Shown here: in pieces, positions 1 through 7,893 of the stretch
Position numbering within the stretch: the stretch's first letter is position 1
Layout of the letters: every line of letters begins with the position of its first letter
Source: Methanothrix sp.
Lineage (GTDB): Archaea; Halobacteriota; Methanosarcinia; Methanotrichales; Methanotrichaceae
Direction: 5' to 3'
Assembly: GCA_026394565.1 (NCBI GenBank)
Contig: JAPKYA010000045.1
Span: 46,162 to 110,161, forward strand
DNA: 64,000 nucleotides
Notes under the pieces: model-generated
Told to the model about the DNA's origin: nothing
The model's input: only the letters and a program-made list of their open reading frames with translations
Databases searched by the model: none
Translations under genes and position numbers: made by a program

Positions 1-201
1 TTGATGCACGGCCATGGCAGCGCTGCATGTGCTCTTTCCCGCCTGCCTGCTCACGTTCTCGATCACGTAGCGGGCCGGGGATGTCATCACCTTTTGAGCC
101 CACACATCGGGGTGATAATGCAAGACCTCAGCACACCACAAGACAGCATCGGCCTTGTGGACTTCCCAAATCAGGCCTGCCTTCAGATCATGGCAAAGCA
201 T
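1..201 (-). CDS. Terminase large subunit, N-terminal part (cut by window edge)
   Basis: This frame is absent from the ORF track because it runs off the window. From an ATG at 201 it is open for 67 codons with no stop. It contains the segment RYVIENVSRQAGKSTCSAAMAVH, whose SRQAGKST core fits the divergent Walker A loop of large terminases, the ATPase-nuclease motors that package tailed-virus genomes into capsids. It begins inside the end of the upstream small-terminase-like gene, overlapping it by 14 bases, which is the usual terS-terL order. Only the first ATPase motif is visible; Walker B and the nuclease domain lie outside the window. An ordinary ATPase is possible, but the small-terminase neighbour favours this call. 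Confidence 0.62.
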   Translation of the reverse strand, partial: MLCHDLKAGLIWEVHKADAVLWCAEVLHYHPDVWAQKVMTSPARYVIENVSRQAGKSTCSAAMAVHQ

Positions 202-718
202 CGATTACCGCCCGTCTTGCATCGGGAAAAGGCCCCAGCGCCGTTATGATCGTGGTTCTTAATGAGATCCACTCGGCATTTAGCGCGATGTTAATCTGTG
301 GCTGGCTGGCCAACTTGCCTTCCAGCTCTGCTATGAACTTAAGCTGCTCACGGATCTCCTTCAAGTAGGCCACAGGAGCACCATAGACCCGTGTATCCGC
401 CGCCGCCTCTGCCTTATCGAGAAGTGAGAATGTCCTTTCCCTGGCCTTCTTCAGATCGTCTAAGAGGCTGTCGCCGTTGGCTACGTCCTTGATATCCTTT
501 GCCTTCAGAAGCGCACCGGGAAGATGGCCTTTAACGTGCCGTTCAACGCTTGATCGGCTCTTGCATCCTACCTTATCCGCATATTCTTGAAGGGAGATCT
601 CATTATTCAAGTAGGCTTTATCTAACTCCAGATGGCCGGGATATTGACCACATTTACATCTTGAATCGCACTTGTAGCCTTGTGCCACTTGTCCCGCATC
701 GTTCCGCATCTCGGGCAT
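188..718 (-). CDS. Terminase small subunit-like DNA-binding protein
   Basis: The 176-residue product starts with a cysteine cluster (CDSRCKCGQYPGH). A helix-turn-helix-like segment follows, with the phrase LQEYADKVGCKSRSSVERHVKGH, then a charged helical second half. That layout fits small terminase proteins, which recognise virus DNA and hand it to the large subunit. It sits directly upstream of the partial large terminase frame. Its ATG overlaps the TAA of the 50-aa gene before it (TAATG), so the genes are probably translationally coupled. The function is inferred from architecture and neighbours, not from a diagnostic catalytic motif. Confidence 0.5.
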   Translation of the reverse strand: MPEMRNDAGQVAQGYKCDSRCKCGQYPGHLELDKAYLNNEISLQEYADKVGCKSRSSVERHVKGHLPGALLKAKDIKDVANGDSLLDDLKKARERTFSLLDKAEAAADTRVYGAPVAYLKEIREQLKFIAELEGKLASQPQINIALNAEWISLRTTIITALGPFPDARRAVIDALP

Positions 719-870
719 TAGCTCTCCTCGCTCGCTGCCTGGTTGCCGTCATAGCTCGCCCTGTTGTAGCCCTTTGCTTTGACCGCTGCTCGGGCCTTCT
801 TTGCGGCGTTTTTAGCGGATCCGTCCAAAAGATGATAGTGTTGGGCTCTGCGTGTTTCGGACTCTGTCAT
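718..870 (-). CDS. Small basic protein, 50 aa, coupled between replication and terminase genes
   Basis: This gene is too short for the ORF track. It starts at the ATG at 870, which overlaps the TGA of the primase-helicase gene (ATGA), and it stops with a TAA that overlaps the ATG of the small terminase gene. Overlap at both ends strongly supports it as a real translated gene. The product begins MTESETRRAQHY and contains the lysine- and alanine-rich stretch NAAKKARAAVKAKGY, so it is likely helical and basic. I do not recognise the family. A nucleic-acid-binding accessory role would fit, but that is only a guess. Confidence 0.6.
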   Translation of the reverse strand: MTESETRRAQHYHLLDGSAKNAAKKARAAVKAKGYNRASYDGNQAASEES

Positions 871-3800
871 GCCGGTGCCTCTCCTGCTCTGCGCTGCCTG
901 TAGCCTATGCCGCCTCCGGGCCGCTCATAGGCCGTGTAATTCGCCTCAAGCCAGGTCGTGACATCTTCCAAAGGAAGCCTCAAGATAAGGGAGAGCTTTG
1001 TAGGGTCAACCCATCCGGCCATGCCAAACTCGGAGATTGCAGCCGCCTTGATTCTCTCAATATTTGGGTGTAAGGATTTGCTTTCGCTATCTATCGCCTT
1101 GGTGTAAGGGCCGTTAGGATTGCCAGAGGCGGGTGTAAGGATAGTTTTGGGTCCTTCTGTTGTTGATTTCTCTTGGTGTAAGGATTTTTTGCCTTTTCCG
1201 AGAGAGAAAGATATTTTGTCTTTGTCTTCCAGCTCGCTGGGGTGAATAATATTTCCGTCTCTCTCTTTTTCCTTACGGTCCTTACACTCTCTATCTCTCT
1301 CTCTATTCTCTCTCTTGCTGTTGCTGTTTTCCTTACGATCTTCAACCCTTACACTCTCCCTTACGGCTTCCTTACGGTCCTTACGGTCGTTGATGTTATC
1401 GTTTTTGTCTCTGAGAATTACCACAGCACCAAAGCCGGTGATAGGGTCGTATCGGGTGAGCTTGAAGAGAGTCCTCTTGGTAGATCGCCTCTTCCCGTCC
1501 CCGCCGTCCATAAACTCGGAGTCGGTGATTTCAGCAAAGCTAAAACCTGGTAGCTTCTGAGTAAGCCCGCCTTTCTCCTTCTCTCCATGGGCCAACTGAC
1601 TTACACGACTGATAGAGATGTTTAGGGCTTCCGCCGCTTCTTCTCGGGTGAGCCCCCCAGGATGCTTGCTGAGTAGATCCGCAAATTCTCTTTCCTTACG
1701 GGTGAGTCGCTTTACCAACTCTTCAGCGTCCTTGTCAGTGAAAAGGGCCTTTGCTGCCTGAAAGTCCTCTTCTTCCGCCAGGTGTACTCCCTCGGAGTCT
1801 TTCACTCTCTGGTAGCGGTTCATGGCAGTGTGAGCGATCAGGATATCCATGAAAATTGAAGGGTTGCGCCGGTTGCTGATGTCCAACCAGTCTATCCTAT
1901 CCCCAAAAGGAACCCTTACGTTGATGCCGCCCGCTGCTCGGAGTATCCGCCAGATCTCCCGGCAAACCTGTACTGTCTCATCCTCGATAAACTGAGCTTC
2001 GCCTTTGGTGTACCGCTCGATGGTCTTTTTATTTACTAGTCGGGTTAGTTCGGCACTGTCATCTATATTTATCGGTATCTGGCGGTTCAAAACCTGAATA
2101 TCCTGTGAGCTATCTACTGATGTAATCGCCCATGTTTGTTCTGATCCTATCTCCAGTATAACGGGTTGCTGGTTTATAACCGTCTTGTGTTTATATTTTT
2201 CATGAAATACACTTGAAGTTTGCTTGATAATTGTATCGAGGTCTTCATTCCCGGCCTGGTAATCATCTAGGATCCGGATAACGTGGTTGCCATCGTTATG
2301 ATAGAACACCGATTTATTAGACATCGATCCTGTAACCACGGCCTCTTGGGGTAAGTGATGAGAAAAAGCCAACAGCGCCTTAGTCTTACCCGATCCGGAT
2401 TCACCGTTCAGCTTCGGGTGTAGGCCTTCAGACTGCTTGATATCTTGGACGGCCACACAACAGCATAGCTTTTTGAAAGCTGTCTCGGCTCCAAGGACCA
2501 TACGGCCACAGCTATCAGCTATAAACTGTATGGGGTTGCCGTGCTGCAGGATCTCCAGTGCCCTGACCTTGATATCAGGAGATGCTTCTTCCTGCTCCTC
2601 GGATTGGTCTTTCCTGACCAAAGTGTCTATTTCTCGGGCCTTGCCGTCTACCTTCTTGTTAAGATCCCTGACCGACACCAGGCCTTTCAGGATCGCTCGC
2701 ACGCGCTCATATTCTGGCTGGTTATGCTTTTTGACTATTGCCAGGGCATCGATATATTTGGCCTCAAAAGGTAGGCCAGGGTCTTGTTTTATCGTCTCTC
2801 TGTCTTTGAGATCGTCAACCAGAAGAAGCGCTTCCCCTAGTTTTATGCTTGCCGTTGTCTGGCATCCAGACCTTGATTCTAGTATCTCTTCAGAGACCAG
2901 GCCTCGTTTTACGGCGTGCTCCAGTGTCTTCCTTACTACCTGAAAATCCTTCAGCACTCCCGCCCCGGCCCGCGCCCAGGGGACTGCGCCGCACTCGCAC
3001 GCCAAAAATACCCATGGATCACCGCCGCTATTGATTCCGTCGTGCATCCAGGCCCATAGGTTCTTTGCCGGGTTCACTACTAGATTTCTGCCCGTGGTGC
3101 TGCCTTCCGTGGGATGTGAGCCGAAAAGTTGCCCGCCGCTTTCGGTAAAGCCTCCTGTTTCTATCACGTCCAGGATATTAAGTGCTGGAAACCGGCCCAT
3201 GCCCTCTTCGTTTTTTGATTTCTTGGTGAGCCTAGATTTCCCGGCCCCTTTCGTTACAGGATCGGCCAAAAACACTTTTAGCGCCTCCGACAGCGCGACG
3301 GTGCGGTCCCCTGCATTGAGTGAATAGCAATATCCTTCCAACTTCGTACCGGTTATTGAGAGATGTCTATTCGCCTCGTAGATCTCCAGGCCATTGAAAA
3401 CAGGCTGTCCCTTTGCTAGCTTCTCACGGGCTTTCGGCTTTGCCTCCAGGATCGCTTCTTTGTCGGCCTCTGTCAGATCATCCTGGGATCCGGTGCCAAA
3501 GACGTTATCAAGTCCGTTTGGTAGATGTCCCCAACAGAAGAACCTTAAACCTGCTCCGGACGGGCTCACCTCAGTATAAAAGGGTAAGATCTCTCGCAAG
3601 AATGCCGCCGCCCAAGGAGAGATAATGCCAGTGATGGAGCTGCGGCAGCAATCTATGTCTCCACCCAACGGCCTCTTAACATCATCGCTGCTCCTGGCAA
3701 CCAGAAAGCCTATTCCTGTCGCCGGCTGCATCCGTCCATCATGCCAGACTTTAGCGCCTCTCTGCAAGGCTTCTTCGGCCTCTGCGAAAGTCATCCAATC

Positions 3801-3947
3801 TTTCGGATGTAGGGACCACCCGGTAGATGTGAAAGAGTTTTTGCGGTCACCGTCCTTTACAAAAGGCTGCTTCTCGCATCTTATGCAGAACTGCTTGAGA
3901 TTTGCCAGTCCGACTGGGGGGGGCACGGGGGGGGGAGAAGACATCAC
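867..3947 (-). CDS. Primase-polymerase / ATPase replication protein of provirus
   Basis: The 1026-residue product looks like a virus or plasmid replication protein. Its N-terminal third has primase-polymerase (AEP/PrimPol) signatures: GGDIDC for the metal-binding acidic pair, SPSGAGLRFF for the small-residue/nucleotide motif, and EIYEANRHLSITG. A middle section with NSGGDPWVFLACECG resembles the region between primase and helicase parts in mobile-element proteins. The C-terminal half has a P-loop, GESGSGKT near residue 510, a Walker B-like ILDD, then a winged-helix segment and a basic low-complexity tail rich in KDRKE. It overlaps both neighbours by 4 bases. Initiation of element replication is the expected role, inferred from these domains. 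Confidence 0.68.
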   Translation of the reverse strand: MMSSPPPVPPPVGLANLKQFCIRCEKQPFVKDGDRKNSFTSTGWSLHPKDWMTFAEAEEALQRGAKVWHDGRMQPATGIGFLVARSSDDVKRPLGGDIDCCRSSITGIISPWAAAFLREILPFYTEVSPSGAGLRFFCWGHLPNGLDNVFGTGSQDDLTEADKEAILEAKPKAREKLAKGQPVFNGLEIYEANRHLSITGTKLEGYCYSLNAGDRTVALSEALKVFLADPVTKGAGKSRLTKKSKNEEGMGRFPALNILDVIETGGFTESGGQLFGSHPTEGSTTGRNLVVNPAKNLWAWMHDGINSGGDPWVFLACECGAVPWARAGAGVLKDFQVVRKTLEHAVKRGLVSEEILESRSGCQTTASIKLGEALLLVDDLKDRETIKQDPGLPFEAKYIDALAIVKKHNQPEYERVRAILKGLVSVRDLNKKVDGKAREIDTLVRKDQSEEQEEASPDIKVRALEILQHGNPIQFIADSCGRMVLGAETAFKKLCCCVAVQDIKQSEGLHPKLNGESGSGKTKALLAFSHHLPQEAVVTGSMSNKSVFYHNDGNHVIRILDDYQAGNEDLDTIIKQTSSVFHEKYKHKTVINQQPVILEIGSEQTWAITSVDSSQDIQVLNRQIPINIDDSAELTRLVNKKTIERYTKGEAQFIEDETVQVCREIWRILRAAGGINVRVPFGDRIDWLDISNRRNPSIFMDILIAHTAMNRYQRVKDSEGVHLAEEEDFQAAKALFTDKDAEELVKRLTRKEREFADLLSKHPGGLTREEAAEALNISISRVSQLAHGEKEKGGLTQKLPGFSFAEITDSEFMDGGDGKRRSTKRTLFKLTRYDPITGFGAVVILRDKNDNINDRKDRKEAVRESVRVEDRKENSNSKRENRERDRECKDRKEKERDGNIIHPSELEDKDKISFSLGKGKKSLHQEKSTTEGPKTILTPASGNPNGPYTKAIDSESKSLHPNIERIKAAAISEFGMAGWVDPTKLSLILRLPLEDVTTWLEANYTAYERPGGGIGYRQRRAGEAPA
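1066..1354. repeat. Clustered GTGTAAGG repeats inside the replication gene
   Basis: The sequence GGTGTAAGG occurs four times on the + strand, starting at 1067, 1101, 1132 and 1175. The reverse form CCTTACAC occurs at 1280 and 1347. Further CTTACGGTC copies and a CT-rich tract lie between and after these. All fall in the basic low-complexity tail of the replication gene. Short spaced repeats in and near a replication gene can be initiator binding sites (iterons). However, part of the pattern follows from repeated Asp-Arg-Lys codons, so the functional reading is uncertain. Confidence 0.4.
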
Positions 3948-4297
3948 GCCCGCCCTTCAAATTGTCGCGAGCTTATACGACAAGGCTTCTTACGTGGTGG
4001 CACTGCCTGTAATAATGGCACGTCGTCTACCAGACCATCTAAATCTACCGCGAATCGAGCCAGACCATGGTAACGGGGGCCCTCCCGCCATTGCTGCCAT
4101 GTGGTTTCGCGGCGTAGCGTGCTAAAAATAAACGATGGTCGCGGTCCAAACAATGCCAGCCAGCCAAATGCTACAGATAGACAGCTTTCGCTCGATTGTG
4201 CGCTCCAGGGAGCGCTTGAAAGCTTCGCGGCGCTAGGCACGACCTCGCCTCCGGCAGCGGCAAAAATCTGACCTCGATAAGACATCTTCCAGGTCAT
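3944..4297 (-). CDS. Hypothetical protein upstream of replication gene
   Basis: A 117-codon frame whose TGA overlaps the ATG of the replication gene (ATGA). That overlap is the main support for it. The translation has no recognisable motif, and composition alone is not convincing. The C-terminal half, with HGLARFAVDLDGLVDDVPLL, looks more protein-like than the first half, so the true start may be internal. It would belong to the leftward provirus operon. Confidence 0.3.
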   Translation of the reverse strand: MTWKMSYRGQIFAAAGGEVVPSAAKLSSAPWSAQSSESCLSVAFGWLALFGPRPSFIFSTLRRETTWQQWREGPRYHGLARFAVDLDGLVDDVPLLQAVPPRKKPCRISSRQFEGRA

Positions 4298-4387
4298 CGC
4301 AGATCATCCGGCGCGGCCTAAAGCAATCGCCACAGAAAACGCGGTTCGACGCTGGCTTTTCCTGAGTGCGATTGTCAAAAAATTGCG

Positions 4388-4645
4388 TCATTTAATCGCC
4401 CGGCAATGGTAGGCTGGCCCCCCTCGGCCATCTAATCGGAGGATTGCGACGGTCCGGCCTACCAGGGGGGCCAGCTTTTCGCGAAGCTCCTCGGGAAATG
4501 CCACCATGCCCCATGCAAAAACCGCGATGCAGAAATCATCCTTAATGAATACTCGAAGCGGAACGCCTCGCGTCTCGTCCAAGTTTTGCGGATGATAGGG
4601 GCCGGGATCTGAGATAGGCTTAAATGTATTGCTTTCGTAAAACAT
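4388..4645 (-). CDS. Conserved-looking hypothetical protein, 85 aa
   Basis: A compact 85-residue soluble protein beginning MFYESNTFKPIS and containing FCIAVFAWGMVAFPEELREKLAPLVGRTVAILRLDGRGG, which looks like a small mixed alpha/beta fold. I do not recognise the family. The ATG is preceded by TTAGGAGTTTACCAGT, giving an AGGAG ribosome-binding site at workable spacing. It lies in the same leftward run as the replication gene and downstream of a ribbon-helix-helix protein, so it is probably part of the early provirus operon. Confidence 0.5.
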   Translation of the reverse strand: MFYESNTFKPISDPGPYHPQNLDETRGVPLRVFIKDDFCIAVFAWGMVAFPEELREKLAPLVGRTVAILRLDGRGGPAYHCRAIK

Positions 4646-4688
4646 ACTGGTAAACTCCTAAGTCGCTGTCTGGAGAGCCGTTCGCCCT

Positions 4689-4708
4689 GAGGCAGTGCCC
4701 GCTGCCTC
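4689..4708. other. GC-rich stem-loop between two provirus genes
   Basis: GAGGCAG and CTGCCTC form a perfect 7-bp stem around the loop TGCCCG. It lies between the ribbon-helix-helix gene and the 85-aa gene on the minus strand. No uridine tract follows on either strand, so a simple intrinsic terminator is not well supported. An RNA processing or attenuation hairpin is possible. Confidence 0.35.
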
Positions 4709-4723
4709 GGTGCATATCGTTTT

Positions 4724-4900
4724 TCATGAAACCTCTGCGACCCCTAGCGCTTTTGCTCCAGCTTCGAGCAGCGTTCTGCCGGCCTCCCCAAGAGAAAAGC
4801 GATTTTTAGCTGCGTATTTTTCCACGGCTGCCCGCATTTTCGGCGGCATATGAAGGCAAATGGACGCCGTTAGCAACGGCGGTTTTCTTTTTCTCTGCAT
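4724..4900 (-). CDS. Ribbon-helix-helix-type DNA-binding protein, 58 aa
   Basis: This short gene is missing from the ORF track. The 58-residue product has a basic start (MQRKRKPPLL), a strand-like TASICLHMP, then KMRAAVEKYAAKNRFSLGEAGRTLLEAGAKAL. This strand-helix-helix order is typical of CopG/Arc-type ribbon-helix-helix repressors. These bind operators as dimers through the N-terminal strand. It is the first leftward gene after the divergent control region at about 4900-5009, the usual place for an autoregulating repressor of a virus operon. No ribosome-binding site was assigned, so the start is chosen by frame and by the position of the basic strand. Confidence 0.6.
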   Translation of the reverse strand: MQRKRKPPLLTASICLHMPPKMRAAVEKYAAKNRFSLGEAGRTLLEAGAKALGVAEVS

Positions 4901-4978
4901 GAGTCAATCGGTGCGCCCTATATGTGTATATATTTTAAGAAAAGGATTTTCATTTAAATACTACATGGAAAAAAGATA

Positions 4979-4986
4979 TTTATACT
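4979..4986 (+). promoter_or_regulatory. TATA box of rightward regulator gene
   Basis: TTTATACT lies 24 to 31 bases before the ATG of the 323-aa gene, in an AT-rich stretch (AAAAAAGATATTTATACTAA). At this distance an archaeal promoter would start transcription at or very near the ATG, giving a leaderless message. That agrees with the absence of a ribosome-binding site there. Confidence 0.55.
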
Positions 4987-5009
4987 AATAAGTCAAGTCT
5001 ATTTCGCGC

Positions 5010-5981
5010 ATGTCTACGTCCATAGAAAAACGTATAGAACATCTCTTCTCGGACAGAGGTAGCTGCCTGAAGGAAATTGCCCGTATATTTGCAGAGAGAC
5101 GCGGGCAATGGTTAGTTCAAGAGGATATTATCAATTTGCTTGGTGCCGATTATCCCAATTCGACTATAAGCAACAACTTTAAAATGTTGTCGTCACCCAT
5201 GAAAGAATTGAATGGCCATAGTTATATAGAAACTGGCACACAAGAAAGCCCACGTGGTCGGCCCGCGAAAAAGGGACGGCTCAGTGAAGCTGCCTTTGAG
5301 GTGCTTTTCAAGTTAGTGGCTTCGCATACACTCGACGACATTGGAGCGCCCGCATCCATCCAAATTGGTAGAGTGGTAATACCTCCAATAGTGATAAAAC
5401 CCGATCCAAAAGTTTCCGCAAAACGTCCGGTGTGTCTTCTGCCTAACGATATTGTAGCGCTCCGTAAACAGAAAATCGGAGAAAAAAATGCCGACTGCAT
5501 GTTGCGGGATATTGCGAACAAGGAATACGCATCCGATGGAACAATCTATGCAGAGGACTTCTACGACCTGAAACACCACGCATCCTCCGGCCGCATACCC
5601 AAATTGCGCCGTTTGACCGATAAAGGCGCAGAGGAATACGCATCCGACACGAACTCGGCGATCGCACTCTTATGCGCATATCTCACACCAAATTGGGTAG
5701 GCACTTGGGAAACAGATTTCGGCAAGCTTGAAATAATGCCAGAAATTGAGAACGAGCATCCAAAGTATATTGGAAGATATCCCAATGGGACGATAGAGGG
5801 AAAGACAGAGACCGATACCCTTATCGGCACGTGGCATGAGGAGACGAATTCGGGTGATTTTGAATTCACGATGTTCGGTGGAGGCCAGTCGTTCTGGGGG
5901 GACCGATATGATGGAGCCCACCGGCGCTTGAGGGGGTGGAGTGGCAAAATGGTGGGGCATGAGAAATGCAGCCTCAAATAG
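5010..5981 (+). CDS. Winged-helix protein with C-terminal beta-barrel-like domain
   Basis: The 323-residue protein is transcribed away from the leftward provirus operon. The first 80 residues look like a winged helix: CLKEIARIFAERRGQWLVQEDIINLLGADYPNSTISNNFKML. The last 100 residues carry the pattern GTWETDFGKLEIMP, GRYPNGTIEG, LIGTWHEETNSGDFEFTMFGGGQSFWG. These tryptophan/glycine strand repeats occur at the C-terminus of many methanogen proteins and suggest a lipocalin-like or avidin-like beta barrel. A DNA-binding sensor that binds a small ligand is a reasonable inference. It could be a host gene carried as cargo or a virus regulator; the ligand is unknown. Confidence 0.55.
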   Translation: MSTSIEKRIEHLFSDRGSCLKEIARIFAERRGQWLVQEDIINLLGADYPNSTISNNFKMLSSPMKELNGHSYIETGTQESPRGRPAKKGRLSEAAFEVLFKLVASHTLDDIGAPASIQIGRVVIPPIVIKPDPKVSAKRPVCLLPNDIVALRKQKIGEKNADCMLRDIANKEYASDGTIYAEDFYDLKHHASSGRIPKLRRLTDKGAEEYASDTNSAIALLCAYLTPNWVGTWETDFGKLEIMPEIENEHPKYIGRYPNGTIEGKTETDTLIGTWHEETNSGDFEFTMFGGGQSFWGDRYDGAHRRLRGWSGKMVGHEKCSLK

Positions 5982-6021
5982 CCTGATCGCTAATCGTTCC
6001 CGCTCATCATAGATAGATAAC

Positions 6022-6450
6022 TCACTTGCGCTTCGGATCACTTTTTGGCTGATACAGATGAGCACACCCAGCGCATTTATCTACTACTATGTCTGGGAAT
6101 GGATCCTCATATTTCAGTTCCTGATGATCATAATACTCGTCTATCTTTAGAATCCCCCGGTCATATTTTTCAAAGCCGATGGGATCGTTCGAGTTCAGGT
6201 CACATATTTGCATATCAACATTGGGCGTTTCCCAATCATGTTCTCTGAGAGACTCGGCATAACCCGAACAAACGTCCCAGAGATTTTTGTTATGCATGGC
6301 CGCGCACTTTGGGCAAACCAATTCGCCACTAACCAGAGACATAACTGCCCCCTTCTTAAAAATCCTTTTCTTGTCGCTCCTGCAAAGAGCACAAGCCGCG
6401 TCCACGGGTTCATCTAGCCACCTGATTACCAACTCGTTTTTGTTTATCAT
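6022..6450 (-). CDS. Zinc-ribbon-like hypothetical protein
   Basis: The 142-residue product has three cysteine pairs, CALC near residue 20, CPKC near residue 48 and CAGC near residue 127, which suggests a zinc-bound fold. It begins MINKNELVIRWLDEP and has no membrane segment. I do not recognise a family. The gene points toward the 323-aa regulator (convergent). Just upstream, around 6571-6618, lie palindromic repeats that could control it. Confidence 0.5.
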   Translation of the reverse strand: MINKNELVIRWLDEPVDAACALCRSDKKRIFKKGAVMSLVSGELVCPKCAAMHNKNLWDVCSGYAESLREHDWETPNVDMQICDLNSNDPIGFEKYDRGILKIDEYYDHQELKYEDPFPDIVVDKCAGCAHLYQPKSDPKRK

Positions 6451-6570
6451 AGTTATTTAATAGAGGCGTAGGTATTTAAGCAAAACTTGCGCAGAACGAG
6501 AGTAATCCCTACGGCCCCCACAATACACTTCTCGAATTTGTCTCCTGCCGCCACGCAAAGAATCCGGGAT

Positions 6571-6618
6571 TTCTTATGTAACATTGTTGATATATTCTTA
6601 TGTCACGTTACATAAGAA
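6571..6618. repeat. TTCTTATGTNAC operator-like repeats
   Basis: TTCTTATGTAAC (6571-6582), TTCTTATGTCAC (6595-6606) and the inverted GTTACATAAGAA (6607-6618) lie within 48 bases. The last two form a near-perfect 24-bp palindrome, and the first and last form a perfect 12-bp inverted repeat. This is operator-like architecture, located between two leftward genes, upstream of the 142-aa gene. The cognate regulator is not known. Confidence 0.5.
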
Positions 6619-6650
6619 ATCGAGAAAAACATGCCCCACAGGTAGCGTTA

Positions 6651-7049
6651 CTATGTGCAAGACGCTGGTGCTTTGATCCCCAGCACTTCCGCCTTCATCT
6701 TCCTGGCCTTCTGTAGTGCCTCGGCCTGGCTCATTTTCTTGCAGGATCCCAGGTAGACCTTGCGGACTCTGTCGCCTTCCCGCCATCCAGCCAGCCAGCG
6801 CCCATATCTCTTCTCGCCCTTTTTGATCTGCTTGACTATGCAGTCCTCCCACACCGAGAGATCTTCCAGTCTGGCCTGCTCATGTAGCTCGCGGGCCTGC
6901 TCCTTCAGCCGGGCTGTCTCGGCTTCCTTCTCACCGGCCAGCAGGGCAGCACCCTCGATACCTTCCAGCGCCCTGGACTCCCTGGCCAGCACCTGCGCCC
7001 GTTTCTTCTGCTCTCTTGCCTCCCGCATGGCCTGCACATCGTGAACCAT
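6651..7049 (-). CDS. Coiled-coil protein with DUF6788-like C-terminal segment
   Basis: The 132-residue protein has a highly charged helical first half (REAREQKKRAQVLARESRALEG, then KEAETARLKEQARELHEQARLED), a predicted coiled coil. The tail KKGEKRYGRWLAGWREGDRVRKVYLGSCKK resembles the aromatic, basic segment seen in small DUF6788-type proteins of archaeal and cyanobacterial mobile elements. The family assignment is from memory and not certain. A 13-bp perfect inverted repeat just upstream suggests dedicated regulation. The function is unknown; DNA binding would fit the basic aromatic tail. Confidence 0.5.
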   Translation of the reverse strand: MVHDVQAMREAREQKKRAQVLARESRALEGIEGAALLAGEKEAETARLKEQARELHEQARLEDLSVWEDCIVKQIKKGEKRYGRWLAGWREGDRVRKVYLGSCKKMSQAEALQKARKMKAEVLGIKAPASCT

Positions 7050-7078
7050 CTCTGTGTCCTCCGCTTCTCACTATAATA

Positions 7079-7125
7079 AGTAGTGTCACATCATATAGGT
7101 GCTTTGTGTATAATGTGACACTACT
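7079..7125. repeat. 13-bp perfect inverted repeat upstream of coiled-coil gene
   Basis: AGTAGTGTCACAT (7079-7091) is repeated exactly in inverse as ATGTGACACTACT (7113-7125), with a 21-base AT-rich spacer. It lies 30 bases before the start of the 132-aa gene on the minus strand. The spacer and flank contain plausible TATA sequence, so this looks like a promoter-operator. The core TGTCACA/TGTGACA reappears in the palindromes near 60.6 kb. Confidence 0.55.
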
Positions 7126-7602
7126 GATTAAAGAGCAAAATGGTTTTGCGAGAAATCGCTATCCTTGGAAGTGCCATATGCGAGAATCACCATCCATAGA
7201 AGGACTGACTCCTGGTCGGACCAGTTGAATCGCGAGGCAGGAATGAGGTCACCCATGCCCCAACGAAAATGACTTATCCCCGCCGAGCATACTAAAGGTC
7301 AGTTACTCCTGGCGGCGCGCGCCTTTGAGACGCAAGGATGGGGCGGCGGGGTTCTGAAGGAAGGTCATTATCTAGCAAATTTTTGATACAATTAAGACAA
7401 TTAATTATGTTATTAATGGGACACTGATATGGCAATAGCATCATAGAACTTCAATCTTATTAAAAAAAAAATAAAAACTATCATAAACAATTATTTGCGT
7501 TTTTTAGAGAAAAGTTTAAATTTAGATAAAGCCTTTATGAAGAAAACTTAATTTGCTAGTGTTGTTGTTGTCCCGCGATGATGTGTTTTGGAAGGGGTGT
7601 TT
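7126..7602. other. Long non-coding stretch, partly AT-rich
   Basis: I see no supported gene here; the longest frame with a start is under 20 codons. The first half is of mixed composition, with a GC-rich patch around 7312-7350 (GGCGGCGCGCGCC). The second half (7365-7560) is very AT-rich with an A-run at 7463-7472 and likely holds the promoter of the 73-aa gene, perhaps AGTTTAAATTTAGATAAAG near 7512. Such composition also occurs at virus-host junctions or origins, but nothing specific was found. Confidence 0.4.
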
Positions 7603-7824
7603 ATGGGAGTTTGCGTTTGTGATTGGCCCAAGGGCGAGAATTTGGGCAAATATTCAGAATTAATCAGGCTTATAAGCGCCTATAAAAAAGAGATCCCTAT
7701 CGAATTCTTAGCCTATGCGAGTGGAGAATCTCCATCGAGGACCCTAGAGCGGCTCAAAGGGCTCGAAAAAGAAGGCCTCATAATCATCAAAGGCAACAAA
7801 GCAGTTGTAACTGCATTAAGGTAA
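7603..7824 (+). CDS. Small winged-helix protein
   Basis: I place the start at the ATG at 7603, preceded by GGAAGGGGTG, rather than the upstream TTG of the ORF track. The 73-residue product ends in a clear winged-helix pattern: KYSELIRLISAYKKEIPIEFLAYASGESPSRTLERLKGLEKEGLIIIKGNKAVV. The last two strands form the wing. An early CVCDWP may be a minor metal or structural site. It is a probable transcription regulator, perhaps of the membrane protein gene that follows 70 bases downstream. Confidence 0.5.
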   Translation: MGVCVCDWPKGENLGKYSELIRLISAYKKEIPIEFLAYASGESPSRTLERLKGLEKEGLIIIKGNKAVVTALR

Positions 7825-7893
7825 ACAGTGCCCATTTAAAGATCCTAAATTGCAGATGACGCATCGGCATACTCTTGGAAGGATCATGATTCC

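Noticed and set aside
4690-4723. A 35-codon frame (MKNDMHRGSGHCLRANG...) overlapping the stop of the 58-aa ribbon-helix-helix gene.
   Set aside because: Though it starts with an ATGA overlap, it runs through a hairpin and into the next gene with no protein-like character.
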